DNA of 64,000 nt from Bradyrhizobium sp. ORS 278 (GCF_000026145.1 NC_009445.1:6168501-6232500); one strand, 5' to 3'. Counted from the stretch's first letter, positions 9,056 through 19,480 are shown. Numbers and translations: made by a program. Notes: generated by a model not told the origin, from the letters alone.

Positions 9056-9898
9056 TCAGCCCTTGCGGATCAGCGGCGGCATCGGAGGCGGCGGAGGATT
9101 GTCGAAATTCCAGCGCACGCCGAGCTTCAGGTCGTGCGAGGTGATGTCCTTGAACTTGAAGAAGTTGCCGGTTGTCGTTCCGGTGTAGGTCGACAGCACG
9201 CCGGTCTGTCCCTGCCCGAGATCGACATAGCTGTAGGCCAGCTCGAGCACGAGGTTCGGGTTGACGTTGTAGGCGAGACCCGCATGCGCCGCCCAGGCGA
9301 AATTCCACTTCGAGGACGTCGGCGCGGTCGCGAAGCTCGCGGTCGTGAACGGCAGGTTGTTGATGCCGGTGTCGGTGAAGTTGGAGATCGTCACGCGCGA
9401 GCCGCCGACGCCGGCGCCGATGAACGGGGTCACGCACCACCATGTGCCGAGGTCGACATAGGCATTGGCCAGCACGAGCCATTCGGACTTGCTAGCCGTG
9501 TAGTTGTCGATGCCGCTGTAGGGCACGCCACCCGCGGTCGCATTGAAGCGGTCGGTGGCCTTGAAGTTCGAATTGCCGCGATACTGCCCGGTGATGTCGG
9601 CGCGGAACCAGCTGTTGAAACGATAGCCGACGCCGACGCCGTAGATGCCGGCTGCGTCGAAGTCGGAGGTCTGCTGAAACGAGGTCATCGGCGTATAGGC
9701 CGACTCGCGCGTATAGTGAACGTCTTTGACCTTCTGATTGCTGAACCCGATGTCCCCGCGCAGGTACCAGCCGCCGAAATCAGCCGCCGGCGGCGGCGCG
9801 TAGACGGGCGGGGGCGCGATGGGCATGTCGGCCGCAAAGGCCAAGGTTGAAAACATAGAGGCCGCTCCGGCGGCGATCAAAGACTTAACGCTACGCAT
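9056..9898 (-). CDS. outer-membrane beta-barrel protein with proline-rich C-terminal tail
   Basis: This encodes about 280 residues with a signal peptide ending LAFA before ADMPIAPPP, followed by a short Pro-rich linker and GGWYLRGDIGFS, a typical barrel opening. The last barrel strand reads LKLGVRWNF and is followed by a tail DNPPPPPMPPLIRKG, so the usual terminal aromatic is internal. The start at 9898 (MRSVKSL) follows a GGGAC ribosome-binding site. It ends at an intrinsic terminator. It is the same general class as the neighbouring barrel but not a close paralog. Confidence 0.85.
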   Translation of the reverse strand: MRSVKSLIAAGAASMFSTLAFAADMPIAPPPVYAPPPAADFGGWYLRGDIGFSNQKVKDVHYTRESAYTPMTSFQQTSDFDAAGIYGVGVGYRFNSWFRADITGQYRGNSNFKATDRFNATAGGVPYSGIDNYTASKSEWLVLANAYVDLGTWWCVTPFIGAGVGGSRVTISNFTDTGINNLPFTTASFATAPTSSKWNFAWAAHAGLAYNVNPNLVLELAYSYVDLGQGQTGVLSTYTGTTTGNFFKFKDITSHDLKLGVRWNFDNPPPPPMPPLIRKG

Positions 9899-10367
9899 TG
9901 GCTTCGTCCCTTTGGCCGGTGAGGCGTTCGGAACCCGGCCCCACATCACAACTGACGGCTGTACAATGGCACCAAATACTTAAGCAGCGCTTAACCCTAA
10001 TAATTAGGGTTGATATTTCGTGTGCGCGTGGCAGCCGTTAATCTCCGTGCAACGTGTCCTAACGATTGGTTAGCGAACAGAAGATTACGAACTCATTAGT
10101 TGATCTCGACTGCCTCACGCAGCTCGCCGACTTCCTGGACGACTGACAACGTGACATGCGCCATCGTCGTAACAGACGACGGACTGCCTCGCCGTTCCTT
10201 ACGGGAATGGGACAAGAGTGCGGAAGCAGCCGCACGGCCGATGCAAACCGCTTGCACGAAATCATCAGCTGCCTGAGCCAACAATAAAGCGCGGACTCGT
10301 TCGTTGTCCGATCGACACGACCGTCTACGCAGACCCGATCGACCTTGGCCCGGGCACCATGCAAGAA
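9899..10367. other. 469-base stretch with no firm gene
   Basis: This stretch lies between the glmM terminator and the outer-membrane protein gene, and the part near 9950-10070 is AT-richer. It should contain the promoter of the barrel gene. The only coding candidate is the weak small frame listed separately. Confidence 0.5.
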
Positions 10368-10371
10368 GCAA
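10096..10371 (-). CDS. candidate small protein, unknown
   Basis: A 91-residue frame whose middle (RVRALLLAQAADDFVQAVCIG) reads like an amphipathic helix. There is no clear ribosome-binding site. The proposed start lies inside the glmM terminator hairpin, which argues against this start, and a shorter form is possible. I do not recognise it. Confidence 0.2.
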   Translation of the reverse strand: MLLAWCPGQGRSGLRRRSCRSDNERVRALLLAQAADDFVQAVCIGRAAASALLSHSRKERRGSPSSVTTMAHVTLSVVQEVGELREAVEIN

Positions 10372-10401
10372 GGCCCGCCATCAAAGGATGGCGGGCCTTG
10401 C
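10368..10401 (-). terminator. hairpin terminator after glmM
   Basis: A perfect 15-base stem (GCAAGGCCCGCCATC with its complement) around a 4-base AAAG loop, 22 bases past the glmM stop. The following U-tract on the minus strand is weak (TTCTTGC). Confidence 0.75.
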
Positions 10402-10423
10402 TGATTGACCGATCCGTTGACGA

Positions 10424-11773
<1,350 letters not shown>

Positions 11774-12193
11774 ATGACCCCCAGCACAGCATCTCAACGC
11801 GTTACCGAGGGGGGCGCGAATCACGACACCTGCCCCGTCCGGTCAGCCCGCGGGTTATAGTCGCCTTAAAGCTAAGATGGCTTCAAAAAATGTGATGAAT
11901 CATTACCACGAAACCGCCACCACCGGCATAAGCCTTTGTTAACGCTAATTTTTCGGCAGGCGACGGGACCACAATCAAGGCGCGCCTGACGCGCCGCGTC
12001 ATCTCCAGGACGGGAAAACGGCGCCATCGACATCCTCTCCGCTCGGAACGCAGCGTCCGATATCGCACCTGGCGAAGGGCCGCTCAGCGCCGGATGCTGG
12101 GCGGCCGATGTCGGATTTGGCAGCCGCTCCAAAGATGCTAGAGGACAGTCAGTCAAAGAAACGAAACCGTCGGTGGGGGAGCCGAAGACTGCG
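11774..12193. other. 420-base divergent intergenic region
   Basis: It separates the divergent glmM and lldD genes, so both promoters should lie here. The part around 11860-11960 is AT-richer than the surroundings. I see no confident coding frame or RNA gene. Confidence 0.5.
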
Positions 12194-13330
12194 ATGAAAC
12201 ACGTCACCTGCATTGAAGATCTGCGCCTGCTGCACAAGCGCCGCGTCCCCAAGGCGTTCTTCGACTACGCCGACCGCGGCTCCTACGCCGAAGAAACCTT
12301 GCGCGCCAACCGCGACGACCTGCAGAAGATCAAGTTCCGGCAGCGCATTCTGGTCGACGTCTCCAAGCGCGACCTGTCGACCACGATTCTCGGCGAGCCC
12401 TCGTCGATGCCGCTGGTCCTCGCGCCGGTGGGCCTCCTGGGTATGCAGCATGGCGACGGCGAGATCCACGCCTGTCGCGCCGCGCAGGCCGCGGGAATTC
12501 CATTCACCCAGAGCACGATGTCGATCTGCTCGATCGAGGACATCGCCTCCAGTGTCGAGAAGCCGTTCTGGTTCCAGCTTTACGTGATGAAGGACCGCGG
12601 ATTCATCAAGGCGCTGATCGAGCGCGCCATCGCCGCGAAGTGCACCGCGCTCTGCCTGACCGTCGACCTGCAGGTGATCGGCCAGCGCCACCAGGACATC
12701 AAGAACGGCATGAGCGTGCCGCCGGAATGGTCGCTGTCGAAACTGTTCGACTTCGCCACCAAGCCCGCCTGGGTGCAGGGCGTGCTGCAGGGCAAGCGCC
12801 GCACCTTCGGCAACATTGCCGGCCATGTGAAGAACACTGAGGATCTCACCAAGCTCTCCGCCTGGACCGCGTCGCAGTTCGACACCTCGCTGAACTGGAA
12901 GGACGTCGACTGGATCCGCTCGATCTGGCCGGGCAAGCTGATCATCAAAGGCATCCATGACATCGAGGACGCCAAGCTTGCCGCCGCGACGGGCGCACAG
13001 GCGATGGTCGTGTCCAACCATGGGGGCCGCCAGCTCGACGGCGCGCCGTCGTCGATCCACGTTCTGCCGGGCATTGCGGAAGCGGTCGGCGACAAGATCG
13101 AGATCATGTTCGATGGCGGCATCCGCTCCGGCCAGGACGTGATGCGCGCGCTGGCGCTCGGCGCCAAATCCTGCATGATCGGCCGCGCCTATGCCTACGG
13201 CCTCGGCGCCGGTGGCCAGGTCGGCGTCGCCAAGGCCATCGACATCATCCGCAACGAGCTGCTGACAACGATGGGCCTGTGCGGCGTCAACACCGTGGCG
13301 GAGATCGATCGCAAGGTGCTGGCGGATTAA
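12194..13330 (+). CDS. lldD: FMN-dependent L-lactate dehydrogenase / alpha-hydroxy acid oxidase family
   Basis: This 378-residue FMN-dependent alpha-hydroxy acid dehydrogenase would oxidise L-lactate to pyruvate and feed electrons to the respiratory chain. Recognisable elements are the N-terminal RVPKAFFDYADRGSYAE, FQLYVMKDR, the catalytic SNHGGRQLDGAP with its His and Arg, and the FMN phosphate loop DGGIRSGQDV. The ATG at 12194 was chosen. A GTG at 12173 in frame is possible, but GGGGGAG at 12175 overlaps it and so suits the ATG better. Oxidation of a related hydroxy acid cannot be excluded. Confidence 0.92.
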   Translation: MKHVTCIEDLRLLHKRRVPKAFFDYADRGSYAEETLRANRDDLQKIKFRQRILVDVSKRDLSTTILGEPSSMPLVLAPVGLLGMQHGDGEIHACRAAQAAGIPFTQSTMSICSIEDIASSVEKPFWFQLYVMKDRGFIKALIERAIAAKCTALCLTVDLQVIGQRHQDIKNGMSVPPEWSLSKLFDFATKPAWVQGVLQGKRRTFGNIAGHVKNTEDLTKLSAWTASQFDTSLNWKDVDWIRSIWPGKLIIKGIHDIEDAKLAAATGAQAMVVSNHGGRQLDGAPSSIHVLPGIAEAVGDKIEIMFDGGIRSGQDVMRALALGAKSCMIGRAYAYGLGAGGQVGVAKAIDIIRNELLTTMGLCGVNTVAEIDRKVLAD

Positions 13331-13527
13331 TTCGAGAGGCGGAGAGCAGAGAGCTCCGACTCATCAGTCGATGCGATCCGGACCGCCACTCCGCAAAGGC
13401 CGTTGTCCGGACAAATCGTGACGCGCGCCAGCGCGTCGCGACGGCGATCCGGGATCCACTCTGCGGCCGTCGTGCTTGGAAAAAGCCAATACACAGCGCG
13501 CCCAAACCACTCCCTGGGGGTTATCGG

Positions 13528-13545
13528 TCCCTGCGTTCGCAGGGA
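13528..13545. repeat. short REP-like palindrome
   Basis: TCCCTGCG and CGCAGGGA pair perfectly around a 2-base TT loop and are followed by ATGAC. The same layout (hairpin then ATGAC) recurs at 58530-58628 and 59475-59575, suggesting one dispersed family. Confidence 0.6.
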
Positions 13546-13594
13546 TGACACCGTGTGCGAGGGCGCAACCGAGCGCAGAGAATTCGGCCGTGCC

Positions 13595-14218
13595 TCACAT
13601 CGGCGGCGTCAGGCCGTCGCGGCCGACGCTGACGCGGCTGGTTTCGAGTGAGCCGTCGGGAAGCTGCTTGACGGTGGCCATGACCTTCGCGCCGGCCTTC
13701 AGCTCAGATTTGTCGCCGGGGACAAAGGTGACGATCGGCGTATCCGGCGAGATGTCGACGCGCTTCTCGCCGCCCTTGTACTTGACGAGGAGCGTATGCC
13801 CGTCGGTCGACACCGAGCTCTCCGACACGGTGGCGTTGGTCATGCTCGAATTCGGCTTCAGATCCCAGGACCGCGACCCCTCCCCGGTGCCGCGCATCTC
13901 CTCGGGGAAGATATGGATCTCCACCGCCTTCGGCGCGCCGTCCGGGCCGGGCACCGTGGTGGCGCCGATGAAGGAGCCGAGCTTGATGTCGGACAGCTCG
14001 GCCTTCACCACGCCCGACACGCGCAGATCGCCGGCCATGCGCAGCTTGAAGATCTCGCCGCTGCGCGCCTTCACCGTCATCGTCTCGCCGTCGACGCTTT
14101 CGATCGCCCCGCGCACGCGGGTCGGGACCGGGGCCTGTTGGCAGATTGCAAAGACGGATGTCGCCGCAACCATCGCGAGTGCAACGACGGGGCGGATCAG
14201 AACGGTACGGACGAACAT
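13595..14218 (-). CDS. exported protein, DUF5666-like
   Basis: A 207-residue protein with an N-terminal signal segment (MFVRTVLIRPVVALAMVAA) and a likely cleavage near FAICQQ. The mature part has two beta-rich segments. The first (GAIESVDGETMTVKARSG) resembles DUF5666 OB-fold-like repeats, and the second (KSELKAGAKVMATVKQLPDG) looks like a related half. No catalytic residues are apparent. It converges with lldD across about 260 bases holding a REP-like palindrome. The function is unknown and the domain match is from memory. Confidence 0.7.
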   Translation of the reverse strand: MFVRTVLIRPVVALAMVAATSVFAICQQAPVPTRVRGAIESVDGETMTVKARSGEIFKLRMAGDLRVSGVVKAELSDIKLGSFIGATTVPGPDGAPKAVEIHIFPEEMRGTGEGSRSWDLKPNSSMTNATVSESSVSTDGHTLLVKYKGGEKRVDISPDTPIVTFVPGDKSELKAGAKVMATVKQLPDGSLETSRVSVGRDGLTPPM

Positions 14219-14315
14219 GCATAAGCTCCGGGCTTTGGGCGAAAGCTCCGCGTGACTTAGTCGGGGCGCGGACGCATGACGAGTGAGACGCTCTGTTTTG
14301 AGACTTATTCCGGCT

Positions 14316-15158
14316 TCAAGCCTTTGTGAGATCCGCTTCCACCAGCGCCCTCAGCTCAGGGGTGACCTGCGGACGCCGGCCGAACCACAGTTCGAAGCCG
14401 CGCACGGCCTGATGCAGGAGCATGCCGAGCCCATCCGCCGTGCGCAGGCCTCGCGCCCGCGCGGCGCCGAGCAGTTGCGTCTCCAACGGCACGTAGACGA
14501 TGTCGGCCACAACGGCATGCGGCGACAACAGGTCGACATCAAGCGCGAGCGGCGGCTGACCGTGCATGCCGAGCGCGGTGGTGTTCACGAACAGACCCGC
14601 GCCCGGCAGCAGCGCGCCGACGCGGTCCCAGCCTTCTGCGACGACCCGGCTGCCGAACTGATCGGCCAAGGCTTGCGCGCGGGCGGCGGTGCGGTTGATG
14701 ACGTGGACGCGCCCGATGCCGCGCTCCAGAAGCCCGAATACGACGGCTCGCGCCGCTCCTCCGGAGCCGAGCACCAACGCCTCGTTGGTCCGATCCCAGC
14801 CCGGCGCCACCGCGTCGAGATTGCCGATGAAGCCTTCGACGTCGGTGTTGGTCGCACGCAACACCCCGCGCTCGTACCACAGCGTGTTGGCGGCGCCGAC
14901 GGCGCGCGCGCGCGCATCCGGCTCGGCCAATTCGAGCACCCGCTCCTTGTGCGGAATCGTGACATTGGCGCCGACGAAGCCGCGATGATGCAGATGCATC
15001 ACGAAGTTCGCGAGCTCCTCGGGCGGCACGGCCTCGATCGTGTAGCCGCCGGAAATCCCGAGCTGGTGCAGCCAATGATGATGGATGAGCGGCGAGCGCG
15101 AATGCGCGGCAGGCCAGCCGATCAGGCACGCGGCGGGGATTTTGGCGGCGGCGGTCAT
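14316..15158 (-). CDS. aroE: shikimate dehydrogenase
   Basis: This NADPH-dependent enzyme reduces 3-dehydroshikimate to shikimate in aromatic amino acid synthesis. It has about 280 residues. GWPAAHSRSPLIHHHW forms the shikimate site, the Lys in TIPHKE is the catalytic base, LGSGGAARAVV is the dinucleotide-binding loop and NRT the NADP-phosphate site. The ATG at 15158 is preferred; a GTG at 15182 in frame would also stay clear of the upstream DUF1275 gene. Neither start has a convincing ribosome-binding site. Confidence 0.94.
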   Translation of the reverse strand: MTAAAKIPAACLIGWPAAHSRSPLIHHHWLHQLGISGGYTIEAVPPEELANFVMHLHHRGFVGANVTIPHKERVLELAEPDARARAVGAANTLWYERGVLRATNTDVEGFIGNLDAVAPGWDRTNEALVLGSGGAARAVVFGLLERGIGRVHVINRTAARAQALADQFGSRVVAEGWDRVGALLPGAGLFVNTTALGMHGQPPLALDVDLLSPHAVVADIVYVPLETQLLGAARARGLRTADGLGMLLHQAVRGFELWFGRRPQVTPELRALVEADLTKA

Positions 15159-15189
15159 GGCCGTGACATCGGACAAGCTCACGCCGGAG

Positions 15190-15831
15190 TCAATGCTCGG
15201 GGTCGGCCGCCACCGCCGCGACGAAGGCGATCAGCAGCGCGACGCAGCCCCCGGCCCACACCGCGATGAGGCCGAGATGCAGGTAGGCGAACGCACCCGC
15301 AACAGAGCCGGCCACCAGCGCCGCCCATAGCAGCAGGTTGGATAGCCAGCCGAGACGCGGTCCACCGGCCAGGGCGACAGCCACCGCCTGACCGACCTTG
15401 ACAAGAGCGCCGGTGACATAGGTCAGCCCGAGCCCGCCACTGCCCTTGATCTGGAATGCCGCATTCTCCAGCCCCATCGCCAAAACGATCGCGGCCACGG
15501 CGCCGAACGGCACAGTGGCGAGATGGCAGAGAGTGGCCGCGATCAGCAGCGCGCCCTCGACCATCAGGAGCAGGCTCTGAACGTGGCGATTGCGCCTCTG
15601 CATGATCAGGCTGCCGACAGCTGCGCCGCCGACGAACAGCCCGATCAGGCCGAGCGCGCTGCTGGCCTCGGACCAGCGGCCCTCGGCGAGGCTGACGCCC
15701 ATGCGGGTCGAGTTGCCGCTCATGAACGAGACGAACAGGCCACCGAGATGCAGGAAGCCGATGCCGTCGATATAACCTGCGAGTGCGCTGAGGGCGCAAG
15801 CGAGCAGGATGTTGCGGCGGCTGTCGAGCAT
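15190..15831 (-). CDS. YoaK/DUF1275 family membrane protein
   Basis: A 213-residue protein with about six hydrophobic segments and the family opening GYIDGIGFLHLGGLFVSFMSGNST. DUF1275 proteins are integral membrane proteins of unknown transport or signalling role. It lies directly upstream of aroE on the same strand with at most 31 bases between, so co-transcription is likely though no functional link is known. Confidence 0.85.
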   Translation of the reverse strand: MLDSRRNILLACALSALAGYIDGIGFLHLGGLFVSFMSGNSTRMGVSLAEGRWSEASSALGLIGLFVGGAAVGSLIMQRRNRHVQSLLLMVEGALLIAATLCHLATVPFGAVAAIVLAMGLENAAFQIKGSGGLGLTYVTGALVKVGQAVAVALAGGPRLGWLSNLLLWAALVAGSVAGAFAYLHLGLIAVWAGGCVALLIAFVAAVAADPEH

Positions 15832-15895
15832 GCGACACAGCCAACCATGTCGCGGCCCGTCGGTTCAAGCCGGAGGCGCCGTCCGGGCCGGCCGG

Positions 15896-17659
15896 TCAGC
15901 TCGCCGCCAGGCCGTCGGCGATCTCCTCCCGCACGGGATCCTTGCCCTTGATGTCGGCCACCGCGCGCTCGATGGTCTCACGATAGCGCACCAGCGGCGG
16001 CCGCACGCCGTGGGTCAGCAGCGACCGCCGCACCGTCGGCGAGGCGCCTGTGATGAACAGAAGGATGCCCTGGCGCTTGGCCTTGGCGGCCACCCGGCTC
16101 ATGGCGTTGGCCGCGGTCGAGTCCAGGAACGGCACGGCCGCGAAATCGACCACGAAGGCCTTGCGGCGATCGGCGATCGAATCCAGCACCGTGCCGACGG
16201 TGGAGGCGGCACCGAAGAAGAATGCGCCGGTGATGCGATAGACGAGCACGTCCTTGTCGGCGCTGAGCTTGGGATTGTAGGGCACGCGCGCGCCGTCCTC
16301 GAAGTCGGCGCGATCCTCGGGCACCAGCGGCGATCCGTCCTCGACGCCGGTCATCTGCGCCATGCGGTTGATGAAGAGCACCGCGCCGAGCGCGAAGCCG
16401 ACCAGGATGCCCTCGGTGAGATCGCGGAAGATCGTGAGCCCGAAGGTCGCAAGCAGCACGGTCGCATCGCCCCATGACGAGCGGATCAGCGTGGCGAACT
16501 CGTGCTTCTCGGCCATGTTCCAGGCCACCACGACGAGCACCGCCGCGAGCGCCGACAGCGGGATGTAGCTCGCCAGCGGCGCCGCGATCAGCATGAAGAC
16601 GAGCAAAAAGAGCGAGTGCAGCATGCCCGACACCGGGCCGCGCGCACCGGCGCGGACATTGGTGGCGGTGCGCGCGATCGTACCGGTCACGCAGATGCCG
16701 CCGAACAGCGCCGAGCCGATATTGGCGAAGCCCTGCGCGACCAGCTCGCAATTCGAGCGATGCCGCCGCCCTGTCATGCCGTCGGCGACGACGGCCGAGA
16801 GCAGCGACTCGATCGCACCAAGCAGCGCAAACGCGATCGCGTCGGGGAACACCGCCTGAATCTTGGCGAGGGAAAACGCCGGCAGCGCCGGCGCCGGCAG
16901 CTCGCGCGGGATGCCGCCGAATTTGGTGCCGATGGTTTCGACCGGCAGATTGAACGCCCACGTGACGACGCCCGCGATGGCCACGGCGATGAGGATGCCG
17001 GGCCACGTCGGACGCAGCCGCTTGAGCCCGACAATGATCAGGATCGCGGATGCCGCGAGCAGCACGGCGGAGCTGTTGGCCGTCGGCGCGTCATGCGCAA
17101 GCGCGAGCAGCTTCGGGATCAGTTCACCGGGCTCCTTGGCCGCAAGCGTGATGCCGAACAGGTCCTTCAGCTGGCTCGCGAAGATGATGACGGCGATGCC
17201 GGCCGTGAAGCCGACCGTCACCGGATAGGGAATGAACTTGATGTAGGTGCCGAGCCGCAGGTACCCGGCAATCACCAGCATCACGCCGGACATCATGGTC
17301 GCGAGCAGCAGGCCATCGAGGCCTTGGCGATCGACCGTCGCCGCCACCAGCACGATGAAGGCGCCGGCGGGGCCGCCGATCTGAAACCGGCTGCCGCCGA
17401 GCAGCGAGATCAGGAAACCGCCGACGACCGCGGTGTAGAGGCCGCGGCCGGGCGCGACGCCGGAGGCGATCGCGATCGCCATCGACAGCGGCAGCGCGAC
17501 GATCGCGACCGTCAGGCCCGCGAGCGCATCGGCGCGGAAGTCGGCAAGGCCATAGCCTTCGCGCAGGACGGTGAGAAGTTTGGGAGAGTAGAGTTCGGCG
17601 AAGGTCGGCTGGTGCTGTCCGACCCGCCGCTGCGCGCCGTGCTCGCTTGCGATGCTCAT
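15896..17659 (-). CDS. SulP-family inorganic anion transporter with STAS domain
   Basis: A protein of about 587 residues. The N-terminal 430 residues contain the SulP transmembrane core, opening FRADALAGLTVAIVALPLSMA with later GGSRFQIGGPAGAF. A cytosolic STAS domain follows at roughly 450-560 (VVDFAAVPFLDSTAANAM). Substrates in the family include sulfate and bicarbonate; the sequence alone does not say which. No carbonic anhydrase or sulfur-assimilation gene is adjacent. The ATG at 17659 was chosen because GGGAG lies 10 bases upstream; the GTG at 17668 sits too close to it. An XRE regulator gene lies upstream on the same strand. Confidence 0.92.
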   Translation of the reverse strand: MSIASEHGAQRRVGQHQPTFAELYSPKLLTVLREGYGLADFRADALAGLTVAIVALPLSMAIAIASGVAPGRGLYTAVVGGFLISLLGGSRFQIGGPAGAFIVLVAATVDRQGLDGLLLATMMSGVMLVIAGYLRLGTYIKFIPYPVTVGFTAGIAVIIFASQLKDLFGITLAAKEPGELIPKLLALAHDAPTANSSAVLLAASAILIIVGLKRLRPTWPGILIAVAIAGVVTWAFNLPVETIGTKFGGIPRELPAPALPAFSLAKIQAVFPDAIAFALLGAIESLLSAVVADGMTGRRHRSNCELVAQGFANIGSALFGGICVTGTIARTATNVRAGARGPVSGMLHSLFLLVFMLIAAPLASYIPLSALAAVLVVVAWNMAEKHEFATLIRSSWGDATVLLATFGLTIFRDLTEGILVGFALGAVLFINRMAQMTGVEDGSPLVPEDRADFEDGARVPYNPKLSADKDVLVYRITGAFFFGAASTVGTVLDSIADRRKAFVVDFAAVPFLDSTAANAMSRVAAKAKRQGILLFITGASPTVRRSLLTHGVRPPLVRYRETIERAVADIKGKDPVREEIADGLAAS

Positions 17660-17751
17660 GCCCCTCACGCTCCCGTCGCGTCAGCAGGGCGCCCTGCCCT
17701 GCGATGCGCCTTGCACGGAGGCCTCAGCAACCGCCGTGCCGCGCGATGGGT

Positions 17752-18054
17752 CTAGCTCGCGCCATCGCGCGCAGTGTCAGTTTGACGACCCAAACGATTG
17801 GGCGGCCCGGGCTCCTTCAGGCGAACGCCACGCCCGCCATCCTCGCTGCGGGCATGCTCCCCGATGAGATCCACGCCCGCACGATTGAGCGCATCGACGA
17901 CCTTGGTCAGCGAGTCCACGACGCCGCGAACGTTGCCTGTGGAGGCTTCCATCCGCTGGATCGTCGGCAGCGACACGCCGGCCAGCTCGGCCAAGGTTTT
18001 CTGATCTATCCCGAGCAGCGCACGCGCAGCCCGCATCTGGAACGACGTGATCAC
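17752..18054 (-). CDS. XRE-family helix-turn-helix regulator
   Basis: About 100 residues. The helix-turn-helix covers roughly residues 6-40, with QKTLAELAGVSLPTIQRMEAS as the recognition part, followed by a short dimerisation region (VVDALNRAGVDLIGEHA). A GTG start at 18054 is proposed because GAGG lies 5 bases before it and VITSFQMRAAR is the usual opening of such proteins. A palindrome 48 bases upstream may be its own operator. It may control itself and the SulP gene 92 bases downstream. Confidence 0.8.
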   Translation of the reverse strand: MITSFQMRAARALLGIDQKTLAELAGVSLPTIQRMEASTGNVRGVVDSLTKVVDALNRAGVDLIGEHARSEDGGRGVRLKEPGPPNRLGRQTDTARDGAS

Positions 18055-18102
18055 GATGGCCTCACGTAACACACACCATAATTGACGCATGAGACAAATA
18101 CA

Positions 18103-18121
18103 ATGATGTAAAATACATCAT
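18103..18121. promoter_or_regulatory. candidate operator of the XRE regulator
   Basis: ATGATGTA and TACATCAT form a perfect 8-base inverted repeat with a 3-base spacer, upstream of the regulator gene. On the minus strand a loose promoter (TTGTAT, 17 bases, TATGGT) begins just after it, so a bound repressor would overlap the -35 region. Confidence 0.45.
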
Positions 18122-18188
18122 CCAGAGCCGATGGCAAGCGACCGCCTCGGTACCAAACCAGACTGCTTGCGATAGTCGCGCCCCACCG

Positions 18189-19214
18189 TCAGGCGGGCAT
18201 CACCTTGGGAAATTCCAGCTGAACCGTCGTTCCCGAGCCGGAGCTCGTGGTGAGCTTGCCGTGCATTTGCGCCGCGAGCCCCTCGCAGATCCGCAAGCCC
18301 AGGCTGTCGACCTTGCCGGGCTCGACACCGGGACTGAGGCCCTTGCCATTGTCCGAAATCGTGAGGCCGTAGCGCGCCGCATCGAGCGGCCTCAAGCTGA
18401 CCATGATCGTGCCGGCCTGCTCCGGCCCGAAGGCGTGCTTCACCGCGTTGGTGACGAGCTCGACGACCAGCAGCGACAGCGCGGTCAGGCGCGTCAGATC
18501 CAGCTCGGCGGGCGCGAAATCGACCACGCAGGCCACGTCGCGCGCTCCGCTCGATTGCAGCACGTCGTTGCAGATCGTCTGGAGGTAGGGCCCGATCTCC
18601 AGGTTCATGCGGCTCGGGTCATGCAGCATGCGATGGACGCGCGAGATCGTCTCGAGCCGCGTCTGCGCCTCGCTGAGGATCGCAGCGGCACGCGACGGAT
18701 CTGCGGCCGCCTGTCGCTTCTGCATCATCAGCAATCCGGAGATGAACTGGATGTTGTTGGCGACGCGGTGCTGCAACTCCTGAAACAGCACGCGTTCATT
18801 CTGATAGAGGCGCTCCGACACCGCGCGTTCCTGGCGAAGATGCCGCGCGGCTTCGTGCATGAGGTGGATCAGCGTGATGTCGACGGCGACGATGATGGCG
18901 TAGAAGCCGATCGCGAGCGCGCTTTGGTATCCAGTCGCGGGCATGAAAAAGTACCATGCCATGGCGCCGCACAGCGCCGCCGATACGACGCCGGGCCCGA
19001 CTCCGCAGAAGAAGGTCGTCAGAATGACCGCCGGGAAGAATGTCAAATAGGGGAAGCCATCCGGCAGCGTGTCGACCAGAGCCAGGCGAAGCGCGAAGGC
19101 CGCCAGGGCGCCACACACCGCGATCACGTAGCCAGGCAGAGCATGCCCGCGGAGTTTCTCCGTCGCCTCGGCGGCGCGCAAGTAGAACGGGGCTGACAAG
19201 CGCTTCTGGATCAC
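18189..19214 (-). CDS. membrane sensor histidine kinase (DUF4118, HisKA_2/HWE type)
   Basis: A 341-residue kinase. Residues 27-120 hold about four membrane helices of the DUF4118/KdpD-like type (FPYLTFFPAVILTTFFCGVGPG). A helix leads into the HisKA_2 phosphoacceptor region with His149 in FQELQHRVANN. The ATPase part shows an N-box (ELVTNAVKHAF) and DNGKGLSPG. Such kinases often act on general stress response regulators in alphaproteobacteria. No response regulator gene is adjacent, so its partner is elsewhere. It has no extracytoplasmic sensor domain beyond short loops. Confidence 0.9.
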   Translation of the reverse strand: MIQKRLSAPFYLRAAEATEKLRGHALPGYVIAVCGALAAFALRLALVDTLPDGFPYLTFFPAVILTTFFCGVGPGVVSAALCGAMAWYFFMPATGYQSALAIGFYAIIVAVDITLIHLMHEAARHLRQERAVSERLYQNERVLFQELQHRVANNIQFISGLLMMQKRQAAADPSRAAAILSEAQTRLETISRVHRMLHDPSRMNLEIGPYLQTICNDVLQSSGARDVACVVDFAPAELDLTRLTALSLLVVELVTNAVKHAFGPEQAGTIMVSLRPLDAARYGLTISDNGKGLSPGVEPGKVDSLGLRICEGLAAQMHGKLTTSSGSGTTVQLEFPKVMPA

Positions 19215-19348
19215 GGGACTTGGCTAAGCTGATGAGACTGGCGCGGCCCGGCGAGGCCTCCCTCCGGCGAGGAGCCGGCAACAGAGCACGTGGGCAGCAG
19301 CGGATCGAGGCCTTCGGGACGATGACGAAATAGCAGGTCCGGGAACCG

Positions 19349-19371
19349 TATGGCGTTATCATAACACCATA
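19349..19371. promoter_or_regulatory. 23-base near-perfect dyad upstream of the kinase gene
   Basis: TATGGCGTTAT, one central C, then ATAACACCATA: 10 of 11 pairs match. It sits in the 266-base gap between the end of tpsA2 and the kinase start, on an AT-rich patch. It could be a regulator site for the kinase promoter. It lacks the GC-rich stem of a terminator. Confidence 0.35.
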
Positions 19372-19480
19372 TTGGAACCCGAATGGTGCACAAGTGAACA
19401 TTGTCCCCCGAACGGTCGTTCGTGCACGACGGTGCGGCCGACAGCATCGGTCAGACGCCGGACGGACAGTGCCGGCCTCA

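Noticed and set aside
12149..13060. 303-codon minus-strand frame
   Set aside because: Antisense to lldD, which is unmistakable.
16502..17755. 417-codon plus-strand frame
   Set aside because: Antisense to the SulP gene. It is full of Arg, Asp and His without motif.
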